Of a stretch of 58,555 bases of DNA, positions 6,300-14,699 are shown one piece after another. Both the position numbers and the translations under genes were made by a program. The stretch covers positions 1-58,555 of the forward strand of contig JALSNC010000054.1 of assembly GCA_026987195.1 (NCBI GenBank), read 5' to 3'. The stretch's first letter is position 1. Each line of letters begins with the position of its first letter. The notes beneath the pieces were generated by a model. The model was not told where the DNA came from and did no database searches. It worked only from the letters and a program-made list of their open reading frames with translations. This DNA is from Desulfobulbaceae bacterium. GTDB lineage: Bacteria > Desulfobacterota > Desulfobulbia > Desulfobulbales > Desulfobulbaceae.

Positions 6300-8392
6300 C
6301 CGGCACCGCTCCCGCCCGCGGCAGGCTCCGCAGATGGTGGCGCCGGCGCCCGGCCTGAAGCCGCCAACAGCCGGCCGGCCAGGAGCTGCCTGGCTTCCCC
6401 GCAACGGGCCGCGCCGGGCTGCCAGAGGAGCAGCACCGCCCGGCCATCGGCCCGGGTCACCTTTTTCCTGCCGAGCAGGGGAACAGACTCGACACTGGCC
6501 GGGGGGACGACCTTGACTGTGCGCGGCAGGCGGATCAGACCAAGGTAACTGCGCACCTCCATCCTTGTCACCGTGCCGAGGTAGAGCTCGTTGCGGTCAT
6601 CGATCCGGACGCCGGCCGGCCACAGCCGCAGGGCGAGGAAGGAGGCGGCCGCATCCGGCAACGGTCGGACGAGAAGCAGCTTCTCGTGGCGGCCGGCATG
6701 AACCTGGGGCAGAACCGGCAGGCCCATGGGGTCGGCATCGGTGGCCAGCCAGCGCAGGCAGGTTGCCGGCCCGAGCGGCACCGGCCGCCGCCAGCCATGG
6801 GACTCCAGGTCCTTTTCCAGCCAGGCCGTGTCACCCACGTACTGCAGATTGAAAAACTGCTCCCTTTCCCCGGCAAGGTCCTGCCGGGTCACCGGCATCC
6901 GCTGCCATCCACTGTCCAGCCATCCATCAAAACTGATCTCCACCTCGACCGGCTGCACCTGATACCGCTGCCGGTTACGCTCAAAACCGGTGCCCCAGTA
7001 TAGCACGGTCACCAGGAGGAAGACGCTGAGCACCACACGGCACAATCCGTGACAGGAACAGGGCGGCACACGGTGAAAGTAACTCAGCGCCAGCAGGATC
7101 AGCCAGGCAGTGCCCAGGGCATACCCCGCAGCCACGTCCGAAAACCAGTGGGCGCCGAGATAGAGCCGGGAAAACCCGATGGCCGTGATGAACAGCGTGG
7201 CAAGGGCACCGGGGAGCCATCTCCTGCCGGGCGGCAGTTCCCGGCCGCAGAGCAGGGCCAGAAAACCGTAGACCACCACGGCCATGGTGGCATGACTGCT
7301 GGGAAATGCCCACTGTTGCCCCCCCTGGTACAGCGCCAGCGGTCTCGGTATCCGGGTGATGTTCTTGACCACCAGGGCAAGCAGGAAACCGCCGCCGGCC
7401 GTGATCGCCAGGAAACGGGCCGAATAGCCCTGTCTCTTCCACAGCAGCCAGCCGCAGACGATGACCACCAGGAACAGGCTGACGATCCCGTCGCCGCTCA
7501 TGGTCAGCAGGATCATCAGGGTATCCCCCCAGGGAGTCCGTAATCCCTGCAGGAGGTTGAAGAGATACTGGTCCACCAGGACCAGCGGCCTGCCATGGAG
7601 CACGTCAACGGTGATCTTGAGAAAAAGCCAGCCGCAGACAAAAAAGAGGCCGGAGAAGAAGAGGATGGGCCGGAGCAGGGAAAGTTCCCTGGACAGCAGG
7701 CCGCCCAGCCAGTGGTGGATCAGGGGTGATCTGCGGACAGCGCGGAAGAATTTCTCTTCCCAGGCGGGAAAGCGCTGCAGGCCATAGCGGACCAGACGAC
7801 GGGACAGGGAGAAGACCAGCCAGCCACCCAGGACAACGGTGCCAAGCAGCATGGCCAGGCGGCCCGCGACCTCGCCGGCCAGACTCAGAGACGCGCCGAA
7901 GGCCATGCCGGGCAGCAGGTAGGCCGGGGCCCAGAGCAGGCCGGAGAGTACATTGTAGATGGCGAACTGCAGGGGCCGCATCCCCAGCATGCCGGCGACA
8001 ATGGGGATCACCGGCCGGACCGGGCCGACGAAACGGCCGATGAAGACGGACTTGCCACCATGGTGGCGGAAGAACCGCTCACCCCGGGCCAGCATGTGGG
8101 GGTGTTTCGCCAGCAGGCGGAAGGAGCGGATGTCTTCGCGGTAACGGTGGCCGAGCCAGAAACTGAGCCCGTCCGCCAGCATGGCGCCGGCAGCGGCCCA
8201 GGCCATGGTCGGCCAGAAGGAAAGAGCACCGGCGGCGATCAGGGCGCCGCTGGCCAGCATCAGGGCCGCACCCGGCACCAGAAGCCCGATGACGGCCATG
8301 GACTCGGCAAAGGCGACAACGAAGATCGCCATGCCCGCCAGGTGCGGATGGGCACCGATCCAGGAGATGAGTTGAGCGAGCAGCTCGGCCAT
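6266..8392 (-). CDS. DedA-PAP2-LssY three-domain membrane phosphatase
   Basis: This is a 708-residue fusion. Residues 1-200 form a DedA (SNARE-associated/VTT) membrane domain of the kind implicated in undecaprenyl-phosphate and phospholipid flipping. Residues about 230-460 form a PAP2 phosphatase with all three active-site motifs: KNITRIPRP, PSSHAT, and SRLYLGAHWFSD. The rest resembles the LssY C-terminal domain. The likely role is recycling or dephosphorylating lipid carriers at the membrane, which fits the uppP gene immediately upstream on the same strand. The final residues are encoded inside repeat A, so the natural C-terminus may have been replaced by an insertion. The start is ATG 8392. 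Confidence 0.85.
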   Translation of the reverse strand: MAELLAQLISWIGAHPHLAGMAIFVVAFAESMAVIGLLVPGAALMLASGALIAAGALSFWPTMAWAAAGAMLADGLSFWLGHRYREDIRSFRLLAKHPHMLARGERFFRHHGGKSVFIGRFVGPVRPVIPIVAGMLGMRPLQFAIYNVLSGLLWAPAYLLPGMAFGASLSLAGEVAGRLAMLLGTVVLGGWLVFSLSRRLVRYGLQRFPAWEEKFFRAVRRSPLIHHWLGGLLSRELSLLRPILFFSGLFFVCGWLFLKITVDVLHGRPLVLVDQYLFNLLQGLRTPWGDTLMILLTMSGDGIVSLFLVVIVCGWLLWKRQGYSARFLAITAGGGFLLALVVKNITRIPRPLALYQGGQQWAFPSSHATMAVVVYGFLALLCGRELPPGRRWLPGALATLFITAIGFSRLYLGAHWFSDVAAGYALGTAWLILLALSYFHRVPPCSCHGLCRVVLSVFLLVTVLYWGTGFERNRQRYQVQPVEVEISFDGWLDSGWQRMPVTRQDLAGEREQFFNLQYVGDTAWLEKDLESHGWRRPVPLGPATCLRWLATDADPMGLPVLPQVHAGRHEKLLLVRPLPDAAASFLALRLWPAGVRIDDRNELYLGTVTRMEVRSYLGLIRLPRTVKVVPPASVESVPLLGRKKVTRADGRAVLLLWQPGAARCGEARQLLAGRLLAASGRAPAPPSAEPAAGGSGAGVTVHRDRQPP

Positions 8393-8402
8393 GATCCGAA
8401 AT

Positions 8403-8450
8403 GTAACAGGTTACCGCCCTCGGCAGCTACCTTGAACTACCGGTGCTTTT
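8403..8450 (-). repeat. Repeat A, minus orientation
   Basis: This copy lies 10 bases upstream of the DedA-PAP2 start codon. It belongs to the ACCGGTGCTTTT variant also seen at 6249 and 25511. With 8549-8593 it forms an inverted pair whose GTAAAAG ends face each other across about 98 bases. Confidence 0.8.
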
Positions 8451-8527
8451 GGCAGAAGTTCAGCATCACGCCATCTGCGGACGATCGGCAGGCCTTATGG
8501 AACACCCGTACACGGCGGACTGCTGTT

Positions 8528-8548
8528 CGAAGTCTCGCTGCGATCGCC
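8528..8548 (-). repeat. Repeat B1 fragment
   Basis: CGAAGTCTCGCTGCGATCGC matches CGGAGTCTCGCTGCGCTCGC at 13617 with two differences. It abuts a copy of repeat A. Confidence 0.45.
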
Positions 8549-8593
8549 GTAAAAGTAGTGCTGTTTCCAGGCCGTTTCCGGTGGCGGTGCATT
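8549..8593 (+). repeat. Repeat A, plus orientation, diverged
   Basis: GTAAAAGTAGTGCTGTTTCC...CCGGTGGCGGTGCA. This is a more diverged copy ending 10 bases from the uppP stop codon. Confidence 0.6.
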
Positions 8594-8603
8594 CCGCGTC
8601 CGC

Positions 8604-9413
8604 TCAGAGAAACAGCACCAGGAGCCCCAGCAGAACACAGTAGACCGCAAAGCCGTAGAGCGAATGGTTGCTCAGAAAGGCCAGCAGCCACCGGATGGCG
8701 ATGTAGCCGGAGACAAGCGCGGCCAGGAAACCGGCCAGCAGCGGCAGCAGGAAACTCTCCGCCGCCGGCAGCGCGATCAGATCCTTGAGAGCGAGCACCC
8801 CTGCTCCCACCATCACCGGCACCGACATGAGAAAGGAAAACCTGGCCGCCGACGGCCGGTCCAGGTGACGGGTCATACCGCCGGCAATGGTTGCTCCGGA
8901 ACGGGAGATCCCGGGCAGCAGGGCCAGGACCTGGGAACAGCCGATCCAGAGGGCATCGAACCAGGTGATCTTCTCCATGGTCCGGTTGCGGTGCCCCACC
9001 TTCTCGGCGATCACCAGCAGCAGCGCCGTGCAGAGGAGGAAAAAACCGGTGGCGCGCGGACTGGCGAAGGCGGACTCGATGAGATCCTTGGCAGCCAGCC
9101 CCACCACCACCGCCGGCAGGGTGGCCAGGACCAGGTACCAGCCCATGCGGGCATCCGGATCGGCAAAGGGCCTGCCGTCGACTATCCCCCGGGCAAAGGC
9201 CAGGCTGATGACGAGCAGGTCTCTGCGGAAGTAGATAAAGACCGCCAGCAGGGTTCCCCACTGTACCAGGACATCGAAGACAAAGGCCTGGGCGTGGGAG
9301 AACTGCCAGCCGAGAAGATGGGGGACAAGGACCAGGTGCCCGGAACTGGAAACAGGGATAAACTCGGTCAGTCCCTGGACAATGCCAAGGACAATCGCCT
9401 GCAGATAGGTCAT
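8604..9413 (-). CDS. uppP: Undecaprenyl-diphosphatase UppP (BacA)
   Basis: This 269-residue polytopic membrane enzyme dephosphorylates undecaprenyl pyrophosphate to regenerate the lipid carrier for cell-wall and O-antigen synthesis. The first motif, GLTEFIPVSSSGHL, covers residues 14-27. The second, LLPGISRSGATIAGG, contains the catalytic arginine/serine. I chose ATG 9413 because MTYLQAIVLGIVQG is the canonical BacA N-terminus; the longer frame to 9497 is intergenic. It sits in a minus-strand group of lipid-carrier genes. Confidence 0.94.
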   Translation of the reverse strand: MTYLQAIVLGIVQGLTEFIPVSSSGHLVLVPHLLGWQFSHAQAFVFDVLVQWGTLLAVFIYFRRDLLVISLAFARGIVDGRPFADPDARMGWYLVLATLPAVVVGLAAKDLIESAFASPRATGFFLLCTALLLVIAEKVGHRNRTMEKITWFDALWIGCSQVLALLPGISRSGATIAGGMTRHLDRPSAARFSFLMSVPVMVGAGVLALKDLIALPAAESFLLPLLAGFLAALVSGYIAIRWLLAFLSNHSLYGFAVYCVLLGLLVLFL

Positions 9414-9491
9414 GATCGTTTTTCCTTGCGGTTGTGCCGGCAGGCATGCATTCGGTTCGCGCAAATGACGGGTAAATGCAGCACGAGTTCC

Positions 9492-9523
9492 CGGCAAGCT
9501 GCCAATGACGGTGAACCGGTACG
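9492..9523 (+). repeat. Repeat A, partial (right half)
   Basis: GCTGCCAATGACGGTGAACC and the TACG end match the right half of repeat A. The left half is missing or unrecognisable. It lies between uppP and the glycosyltransferase gene. Confidence 0.5.
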
Positions 9524-9563
9524 ATGACGGACACGGGGCGGCTGCCTCGCTGGCCGATGCTGC

Positions 9564-11210
9564 TCAGGACCCGTCCCTCCTCTCCTTCGCTTTACGTTCC
9601 ATGGCAAGGTACTCGTCGTAGAGGCCACGGGCAGGCCGGAAGAGCAGCCAGCCCTTCCCGTACCGCCTTTTAACGCCTTCTCCCTCCAGGAGCCACATAT
9701 CTTTTTCTTCCTCGACAAAAATCAGGCAATACGATTCCGGATTGTGATAGGCCCAGACCAGCTCCCTGGGAAGAATAGGCTGTCGGATGAGGGGCCTGGA
9801 GAGACGGCCGGCAAAGTGAAACTGATCGGCAAACCGTTCCGGGTAGACGGCGATGTCAAGGCCGCGGGCCTGGACAGCGTGCATGTCCGCGAAGACCGCC
9901 TCGGCACCATAGAGCCTTTGCAGGGGGGAGCGCATCCCGATCTGGAGACATATCAGCACCAGCACCGCCACAGTCCCGGTCAGCCGGACACGGTCGACAG
10001 AGCCCGTCCCGAGGCGCCCCATGTCCCACAGAAACATGGCGGCAAGCAGGGGCACCAGGCCAAGCAGGGGCGGGACCAGGACCAGCAGGTCCGCATCACC
10101 GCCGGTAAACGGCAGCCGGGGCAGCAGGAACAGGAGGACGGCCAGCAGCAGGTAAAAAAATACCAGGGGAAAAAGACTCGATCCGCTTTTCCCGCCTTCC
10201 CGGGAGATGCCGTGGGCCGCGACGAGGGCGGCAATGGGCAGCAGGGGCAGCAGGTAGTGGACCTGTTTGCCGCTGACAAGGGAGAGGATCAGGAATGCCG
10301 GCACCAGCACGGTGAGACAGAACCGCACCGGCCAGGACCAGATGCCCGGCCTGCCGATCCGACCCCGCCAGAAGATACCGCACAGAGGCCACGGCAACAG
10401 GAGCAGGGGCACGCTGACCAGGTACCACCAGAAGGCACGCTGATGGGCAAAGGCCCGGACCATGCGGCCTGCGGTCTGGCCGAACAGAATCGCCTGGCCA
10501 TACTGCTGCCCGCCCGCCCTGGCAGCCGGGAGGGCCCAGGCAAGGGCCATGCCGGCCGCCACGACAAGGGCAGCCAGCAGACCGCCATACCAGGCAGGCC
10601 AGGAGCCTTCTTTCCCGATCCGCCACAGGGGAGCCAGCAGGGCCGGGCCAGCCACGTAGACCAGGATCACAGGACCCTTGGCCAGAATGCCAAGGCCCAG
10701 TGCCAGCGCAAACATGCCCCAGCCGACACCGGCCCTGCCTTCATGGGCCAGGAGAAGGCCATGCAGGGCGAGCAGGCTGAAGAACGCCACCAGCATGTCG
10801 AACAGCGTCAGGGTGGAATAGAGGCCCCAGAAAAAGCAGCCCAGGAGGAGAAAGGGCACCGCCTGCCGCGTGGTGCGCTCGCCCGGCCAGAGCCGTGCCG
10901 CCAGTCCCCGGGCAAGGAAAATGGCGCCCAGGCCGAACAGGGGCGGGGTCATGCGGGCAGACCATTCGTTGACCCCGAACAGCCACCAGCCGAGATGGAT
11001 GAGCCAGAAGAGCAGCGGCGGTTTGTGGCTGTAAGGTTCGCCATTGATGTGCGGTACCAGGAAGTCTCCCGAGCGCCACATCTCCCAGGCCACGGAGAGG
11101 TACCTGGTCTCGTCAACAGGGATGGGCGGCCTGGCATAGAGAGAGGCAGCGAGCAGCAGGAGCCACAGGAGAAGCCACTCGCCATTGTCCCGCAGGATGC
11201 GTATGATCAT
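9564..11210 (-). CDS. GT39-family membrane glycosyltransferase, ArnT-like
   Basis: This 548-residue protein has about twelve hydrophobic segments. Its N-terminal half carries the ArnT/PMT signature: an acidic motif in PVDETRYLSVAWEMW (first periplasmic loop) and HINGEPYSHKPPLLFWL. Such enzymes transfer a sugar from an undecaprenyl-phosphate donor to lipid A or another envelope acceptor in the periplasm. The exact sugar and acceptor cannot be told. I chose ATG 11210 because the first membrane helix follows at once; the extension to 11252 crosses repeat DNA. The neighbouring uppP and lipid-phosphatase genes fit an undecaprenyl-linked function. No arn genes for aminoarabinose synthesis are seen. 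Confidence 0.82.
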   Translation of the reverse strand: MIIRILRDNGEWLLLWLLLLAASLYARPPIPVDETRYLSVAWEMWRSGDFLVPHINGEPYSHKPPLLFWLIHLGWWLFGVNEWSARMTPPLFGLGAIFLARGLAARLWPGERTTRQAVPFLLLGCFFWGLYSTLTLFDMLVAFFSLLALHGLLLAHEGRAGVGWGMFALALGLGILAKGPVILVYVAGPALLAPLWRIGKEGSWPAWYGGLLAALVVAAGMALAWALPAARAGGQQYGQAILFGQTAGRMVRAFAHQRAFWWYLVSVPLLLLPWPLCGIFWRGRIGRPGIWSWPVRFCLTVLVPAFLILSLVSGKQVHYLLPLLPIAALVAAHGISREGGKSGSSLFPLVFFYLLLAVLLFLLPRLPFTGGDADLLVLVPPLLGLVPLLAAMFLWDMGRLGTGSVDRVRLTGTVAVLVLICLQIGMRSPLQRLYGAEAVFADMHAVQARGLDIAVYPERFADQFHFAGRLSRPLIRQPILPRELVWAYHNPESYCLIFVEEEKDMWLLEGEGVKRRYGKGWLLFRPARGLYDEYLAMERKAKERRDGS

Positions 11211-11230
11211 GTCGTTCCCTGTCTTGCCGT

Positions 11231-11278
11231 CATAGTTCGCCGCCGGCGGCAACTACGTTGTACAAGTGTCGGTCTTTT
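11231..11278 (-). repeat. Repeat A, minus orientation
   Basis: TTCGCCGCCGGCGGCAACTA...GTCGGTCTTTT. Its left end is 20 bases upstream of the glycosyltransferase start. It overlaps the next copy head-to-head, making a large palindrome. Confidence 0.7.
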
Positions 11279-11310
11279 CAGGTGGTTGTCCATAGCGCTG
11301 AACTCATACA
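11264..11310 (+). repeat. Repeat A, plus orientation
   Basis: AAGTGTCGGTCTTTTCAGG...CCATAGCGCTGAACTCATAC. This is the head-to-head partner of the preceding copy. Confidence 0.75.
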
Positions 11311-11568
11311 CTACGTTTATCAGAAAACCGGAAGGCCGGAAGGCAGAAGTCTTCCTGCCGCCTGCGGCGGCAAGATAAGGGATGGTTGCCGGCGATGCTG
11401 GCGGCACGAGGCTCCCTGTCCCCGGTCTTCAGATGAACCAGAAGCATATACACCATTGCCCGGACCGGAGACAAGGATTATCGATGACAGATTACCGCGC
11501 AGGGCGCGACGTCGTCCGCAACCAAAACGGCAGGAACGCCCCGACGGACACGATAACCATCACCAGGA

Positions 11569-11611
11569 GTAACGGGATTTCCAGGTGGTTGCCGGCAGGG
11601 GTGAACTATTA
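11569..11611 (+). repeat. Repeat A, plus orientation
   Basis: TTTCCAGGTGGTTGCCGGCA and GGTGAACTATTA. The final TTA is the reverse complement of the TAA stop codon of the minus-strand histidine kinase, so the repeat ends exactly on the stop. Confidence 0.8.
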
Positions 11612-13087
11612 GGATTTCTGTGCTCCGGCTTTGCGGCTTCTGACATCGACCGGCGAGGTGGGCAGGATGAAATAAAAATTGTTTCCCTCGTCCGAGGACT
11701 CGACCCCCACCTTGCCGCCATGGACATCGATGACCCGGCGGATGAAATCCAGGCCATGGCCGGAACCCTTCTGGCCATCGCTGTTCCGGCCGCGCCCGCC
11801 TTCCTGGAAGATCAGTTTTTTCTCCTCTTCGGACAGGGGCGGCCCGGTGGTGAAGACATTGAACTTGATACCGGTCTGACCGGGTACCGGAAAATCCTTG
11901 ACTACCTCGGAGCCGTAGGCAAGGGCCTTGCGTGGCCGGCCCTGGTGATCGATGATCTCCCGGGTGTACTTGACCGCATTGGAGAAGAGGTTGGCATAGA
12001 CCTGGGAGAGGAGCCCCACATCCACCATGAGGGGAAACTGCTGCTCATACATGTTGGTCGGCTTTTCCACCGTGATTCCCTGGGCCTTGAGACGATCGGC
12101 ATAGAGCTCGAGCTGAGGAATGATGATATCCCGTTCCACATAGGTCTTCCGGGGCTGGACCACGAGATGGCCCAGGGTGAAATGCTCCTGACGGAACAGG
12201 CTTTCAAGAAAGAGCGATATCTGGGCGTGGTGCTTGAGAAGATCCTGGTGGCAGGCCTCGAGCTCCTCGCGCTCCCGGCCGCAGTCGGCGATCATGGCCA
12301 GGCAGTCTTCCGGCCCGCCCTTTGCGGCCGCAAGGGTCCTGGCCTTCTCCTCGATGGCGCGGATGGCCTCGATCTTCTTCTCGAGCTGGCGGAACAGGTA
12401 CTTGAGGTACATGTTGGGGATGATCACATTGTGGCCGATATCCCTGCCCAGGGCGTTGAGAAAGCGCAGGTGTTCCAGGTGCCGGGCCGCGATCAGGCGG
12501 TTGTTGAGCTTGGGACCGATCCAGCGGCAGAGGATCTCGAGAAAGGTCCGGTCCTCCCCGGAGAGCCGATGCAGCGGAACAACGGCAAAGGCGCCAAGGA
12601 CCGAATGGTGGACAAAATAGGGATCCGGCGCAAAAAGATCATGGCGGGGATCGCCGCTCTTCTTGCCGCCAAAGACCGGTGGGGGTGCCGCATGATCGGC
12701 CCCTCCATGACCGCCGGGCGACAGGGGAAAGACCAGGGTATCCCCCTCCTCGTAAGGTGCGTCGGCAACCCGGACCCATGTCTCGGCCTGCCGCGGAGGC
12801 TCCAGAAGACCGCGGCGACTGTCGCAGACACACTTGAAGGTGCCGCTCCCGGTACCGTAGAGATAGAAGTATGCTTCCAGGCCTGCCAGGATCGGCGGCA
12901 CACTCACGCACAGTCGGAAAAAGGGATTGAGGCTGTGTTGCTGATGCACCAGGTCGGCAAAGGCCTTGAGCAGACTCTCATGGTGGCAACTGAGCCGATG
13001 ACGGGCAAACTCTTCCATCTTCTGCCGCAGCTCGGCAGACACCTGTTGCAGATCGGCCGCCGTGGACAGGAATTGCTGGCTGGACAT
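11609..13087 (-). CDS. Orphan sensor histidine kinase
   Basis: This 492-residue, apparently soluble kinase has no predicted membrane helix. An unassigned N-terminal sensor region (about residues 1-190) is followed by a dimerisation/phosphoacceptor helix with His near residue 213 in RDIGHNVIIPNMYL. A long charged helical linker comes next. The HATPase_c domain has an N-box (YANLFSNAVKYT), a G1-like region (GGRGRNSDG) and a G2 box (GSGHGLDFIRRVID). GGAGGT lies a good distance before ATG 13087. No response regulator is adjacent, so its partner is unknown. It is followed by repeat A and bounded upstream by a long non-coding stretch. Confidence 0.8.
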   Translation of the reverse strand: MSSQQFLSTAADLQQVSAELRQKMEEFARHRLSCHHESLLKAFADLVHQQHSLNPFFRLCVSVPPILAGLEAYFYLYGTGSGTFKCVCDSRRGLLEPPRQAETWVRVADAPYEEGDTLVFPLSPGGHGGADHAAPPPVFGGKKSGDPRHDLFAPDPYFVHHSVLGAFAVVPLHRLSGEDRTFLEILCRWIGPKLNNRLIAARHLEHLRFLNALGRDIGHNVIIPNMYLKYLFRQLEKKIEAIRAIEEKARTLAAAKGGPEDCLAMIADCGREREELEACHQDLLKHHAQISLFLESLFRQEHFTLGHLVVQPRKTYVERDIIIPQLELYADRLKAQGITVEKPTNMYEQQFPLMVDVGLLSQVYANLFSNAVKYTREIIDHQGRPRKALAYGSEVVKDFPVPGQTGIKFNVFTTGPPLSEEEKKLIFQEGGRGRNSDGQKGSGHGLDFIRRVIDVHGGKVGVESSDEGNNFYFILPTSPVDVRSRKAGAQKS

Positions 13088-13319
13088 CGCACCTCCGGAC
13101 AAGATATTGGGTCTGCCCGCACGGAGCTGTGAAAGAACCGGACACCGTGCGCCCCTGGAGACAGGCACCGCTTCCCTAGAAAATCATCCACAAAATCGCT
13201 TCTGTCAAGGAGCAGAACAGATATTGTGCCCGTCCACCGCTGGCGGCAACCGTTTTGATCGGCCAGTGATCCATGACGGACTGGTAAAAAATCCATCACA
13301 TGCTGAAGATGGCTCAGCA

Positions 13320-13425
13320 TAAAAGTTCGACATACAAGGCGTAGCGGTGTCGGCCAAGCGGAGGCGTACATGCAGTATGTCGGGCATTGGCCGTACCCGC
13401 TACAACGCAGTAGATCGGACATTTT
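13320..13425. repeat. Long imperfect palindrome
   Basis: The arms pair as AAAAGTTCGACATAC.../...GATCGGACATTTT on the outside, GTAGCGG (13341-13347) with CCGCTAC (13397-13403), and GGCCAA (13352-13357) with TTGGCC (13387-13392). The tip is around ACATGCAGTATGT. It can form one extended hairpin. It resembles palindromic intergenic repeats familiar from deltaproteobacterial genomes, but no second copy is in this window. Confidence 0.6.
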
Positions 13426-13483
13426 GCGACGCCATCATTCGTCGCTGTCTGATCCGCTTTCCCGATCAGGCAACAGAAAGAAG

Positions 13484-13523
13484 AAAACGGGGCAGGAGAG
13501 GAACTCTCTCCTGCCCCGTTTTT
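13484..13523. terminator. Bidirectional rho-independent terminator
   Basis: A 14-bp perfect stem, ACGGGGCAGGAGAG paired with CTCTCCTGCCCCGT around a 5-base loop, is flanked by AAAA on the left and TTTTT on the right. It can stop transcription from either direction. It lies beyond the 3' end of the pst operon and upstream of the histidine kinase. Confidence 0.88.
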
Positions 13524-13548
13524 CTATAGAGCTGTCGGGGTGACAGTC

Positions 13549-13652
13549 CGGCAGCACGCCATCCGGAGTCTACGCTTCCCTGCACGCGCGCGCGGCTGCC
13601 CGCATGGCAGATTATCGGAGTCTCGCTGCGCTCGCCTACCTGCCGGCCAGCC
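13549..13652 (-). repeat. Composite repeat B (B2 + B1), copy 2
   Basis: GCAGCACGCCATCCGGAGTC (B2, inverted) is followed by GGCAGATTATCGGAGTCTCG and CTCGCCTACCTGCC (B1, inverted). The same two parts occur on the other strand at 4944-5088. B1 folds on itself (GGCAG/CTGCC). Confidence 0.65.
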
Positions 13653-13714
13653 GTGATGACGCACAAGACGGAGCCGGTCGACTGGGCACCCGTCCACTGC
13701 CGGCCCGGCCGCCC

Positions 13715-14602
13715 TCAGCCGAAACGGCCGGTGATATAGTCTTCGGTGAGTCTGTGGCGGGGATTGGTGAAGATGCGGTCGGTGGGACCGACCTCGATCA
13801 GGGTGCCAAGGTGAAAGTAGGCCGTGCGCTGGGACACGCGGGCCGCCTGCTGCATGTTATGGGTGACGATGACAATGGTGTACTGCTCCTGCAACTCGGC
13901 GATCAGGTCCTCCACCGTGGCCGTGGCAATGGGATCCAGGGCCGAGCAGGGCTCGTCCATCAGGATCACCTCGGGCTGCACCGCGATGGCACGGGCGATG
14001 CAGAGCCGCTGCTGCTGGCCGCCGGAGAGACCGGTGCCCGGCTGATCGAGCCGGTCGTACACCTCCTGCCAGAGCCCGGCCTTCTTCAGCGACTGTTCGA
14101 CGATGGCGTCCAGCTCGCTCCGGCTCTCGGCCAGTCCGTGGATCCTGGGGCCGTAGGCGATATTGTCATAGATGGATTTGGGAAAGGGATTGGGCTTCTG
14201 AAAGACCATGCCCACCCGTGCCCGGAGAGGAACCACGTCAACGCTGCGGTCATAGATATCCATCCCGTCGAGCAGGATCGTGCCACTGACGCGGCAGGTG
14301 TCCACAGTGTCGTTCATCCGGTTGAGGCAGCGGAGAAAGGTGGACTTTCCGCAGCCCGAGGGGCCGATCATGGCCAGTACCTCGTTGCCGGCAATATCGA
14401 TGGACACATCCTTGATGGCATGCTTTTCGCCATAAAAGACATTGACCTCGCGGCAGCTCATGCGGGGATTTTCCACAAAAGGCTCGCCCACGGTACCCTG
14501 GCTGCCCGCAGCCGTGGTCTCGTCGCCGCCCTCCCCTTCCGGGGCTTCCTCAGCCAGAAAGGGGAGTTCACTTATCTTCAACGCCGCCTGTGCAGTTTCC
14601 AT
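13715..14602 (-). CDS. pstB: Phosphate ABC transporter ATPase PstB
   Basis: This 295-residue ABC ATPase energises high-affinity phosphate import. Walker A is GPSGCGKST (about residues 79-87), the signature is LSGGQQQRL, and Walker B with the catalytic Glu is [13 protein letters not shown]. The PstB fingerprint CLNRMNDTV follows Walker A. A ~45-residue acidic N-terminal tail ([11 protein letters not shown]) precedes the domain and is longer than in E. coli. It is the last gene of the minus-strand phoU-pstC-pstA-pstS-pstB run. Confidence 0.96.
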   Translation of the reverse strand: METAQAALKISELPFLAEEAPEGEGGDETTAAGSQGTVGEPFVENPRMSCREVNVFYGEKHAIKDVSIDIAGNEVLAMIGPSGCGKSTFLRCLNRMNDTVDTCRVSGTILLDGMDIYDRSVDVVPLRARVGMVFQKPNPFPKSIYDNIAYGPRIHGLAESRSELDAIVEQSLKKAGLWQEVYDRLDQPGTGLSGGQQQRLCIARAIAVQPEVILMDEPCSALDPIATATVEDLIAELQEQYTIVIVTHNMQQAARVSQRTAYFHLGTLIEVGPTDRIFTNPRHRLTEDYITGRFG

Positions 14603-14699
14603 GGCTCTTCTCCAGCTCTAGGCACACGATTCACTCTTTTCCACATCCACCAGGATATCCTGGTGTTTTCCCGCAAGGCCGCAACAGCCTCGCAACGCT

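Larger units (their letters stand above)
11211..11608. other. Intergenic region with inverted pair of repeat A
   Basis: No convincing gene is present. The region holds two overlapping, oppositely oriented copies of repeat A (11231-11310), a short hairpin around 11337-11356 (GGAAGGCAGAAGTCTTCC), and a third repeat A at 11569-11611. I see no clear promoter for the glycosyltransferase gene. Confidence 0.5.
13088..13714. other. Non-coding region with palindrome, terminator and repeat B
   Basis: No gene is supported in these 627 bases. They contain a ~105-bp imperfect palindrome (13320-13425), a strong hairpin terminator (13484-13523), and an inverted copy of composite repeat B (13549-13652). Confidence 0.6.

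Noticed and set aside
9744..11378. A 544-codon plus-strand frame antisense to the glycosyltransferase gene.
   Set aside because: Its composition is Gln/Gly/Pro/His-rich low complexity. The opposite strand encodes a clear polytopic GT39 protein.
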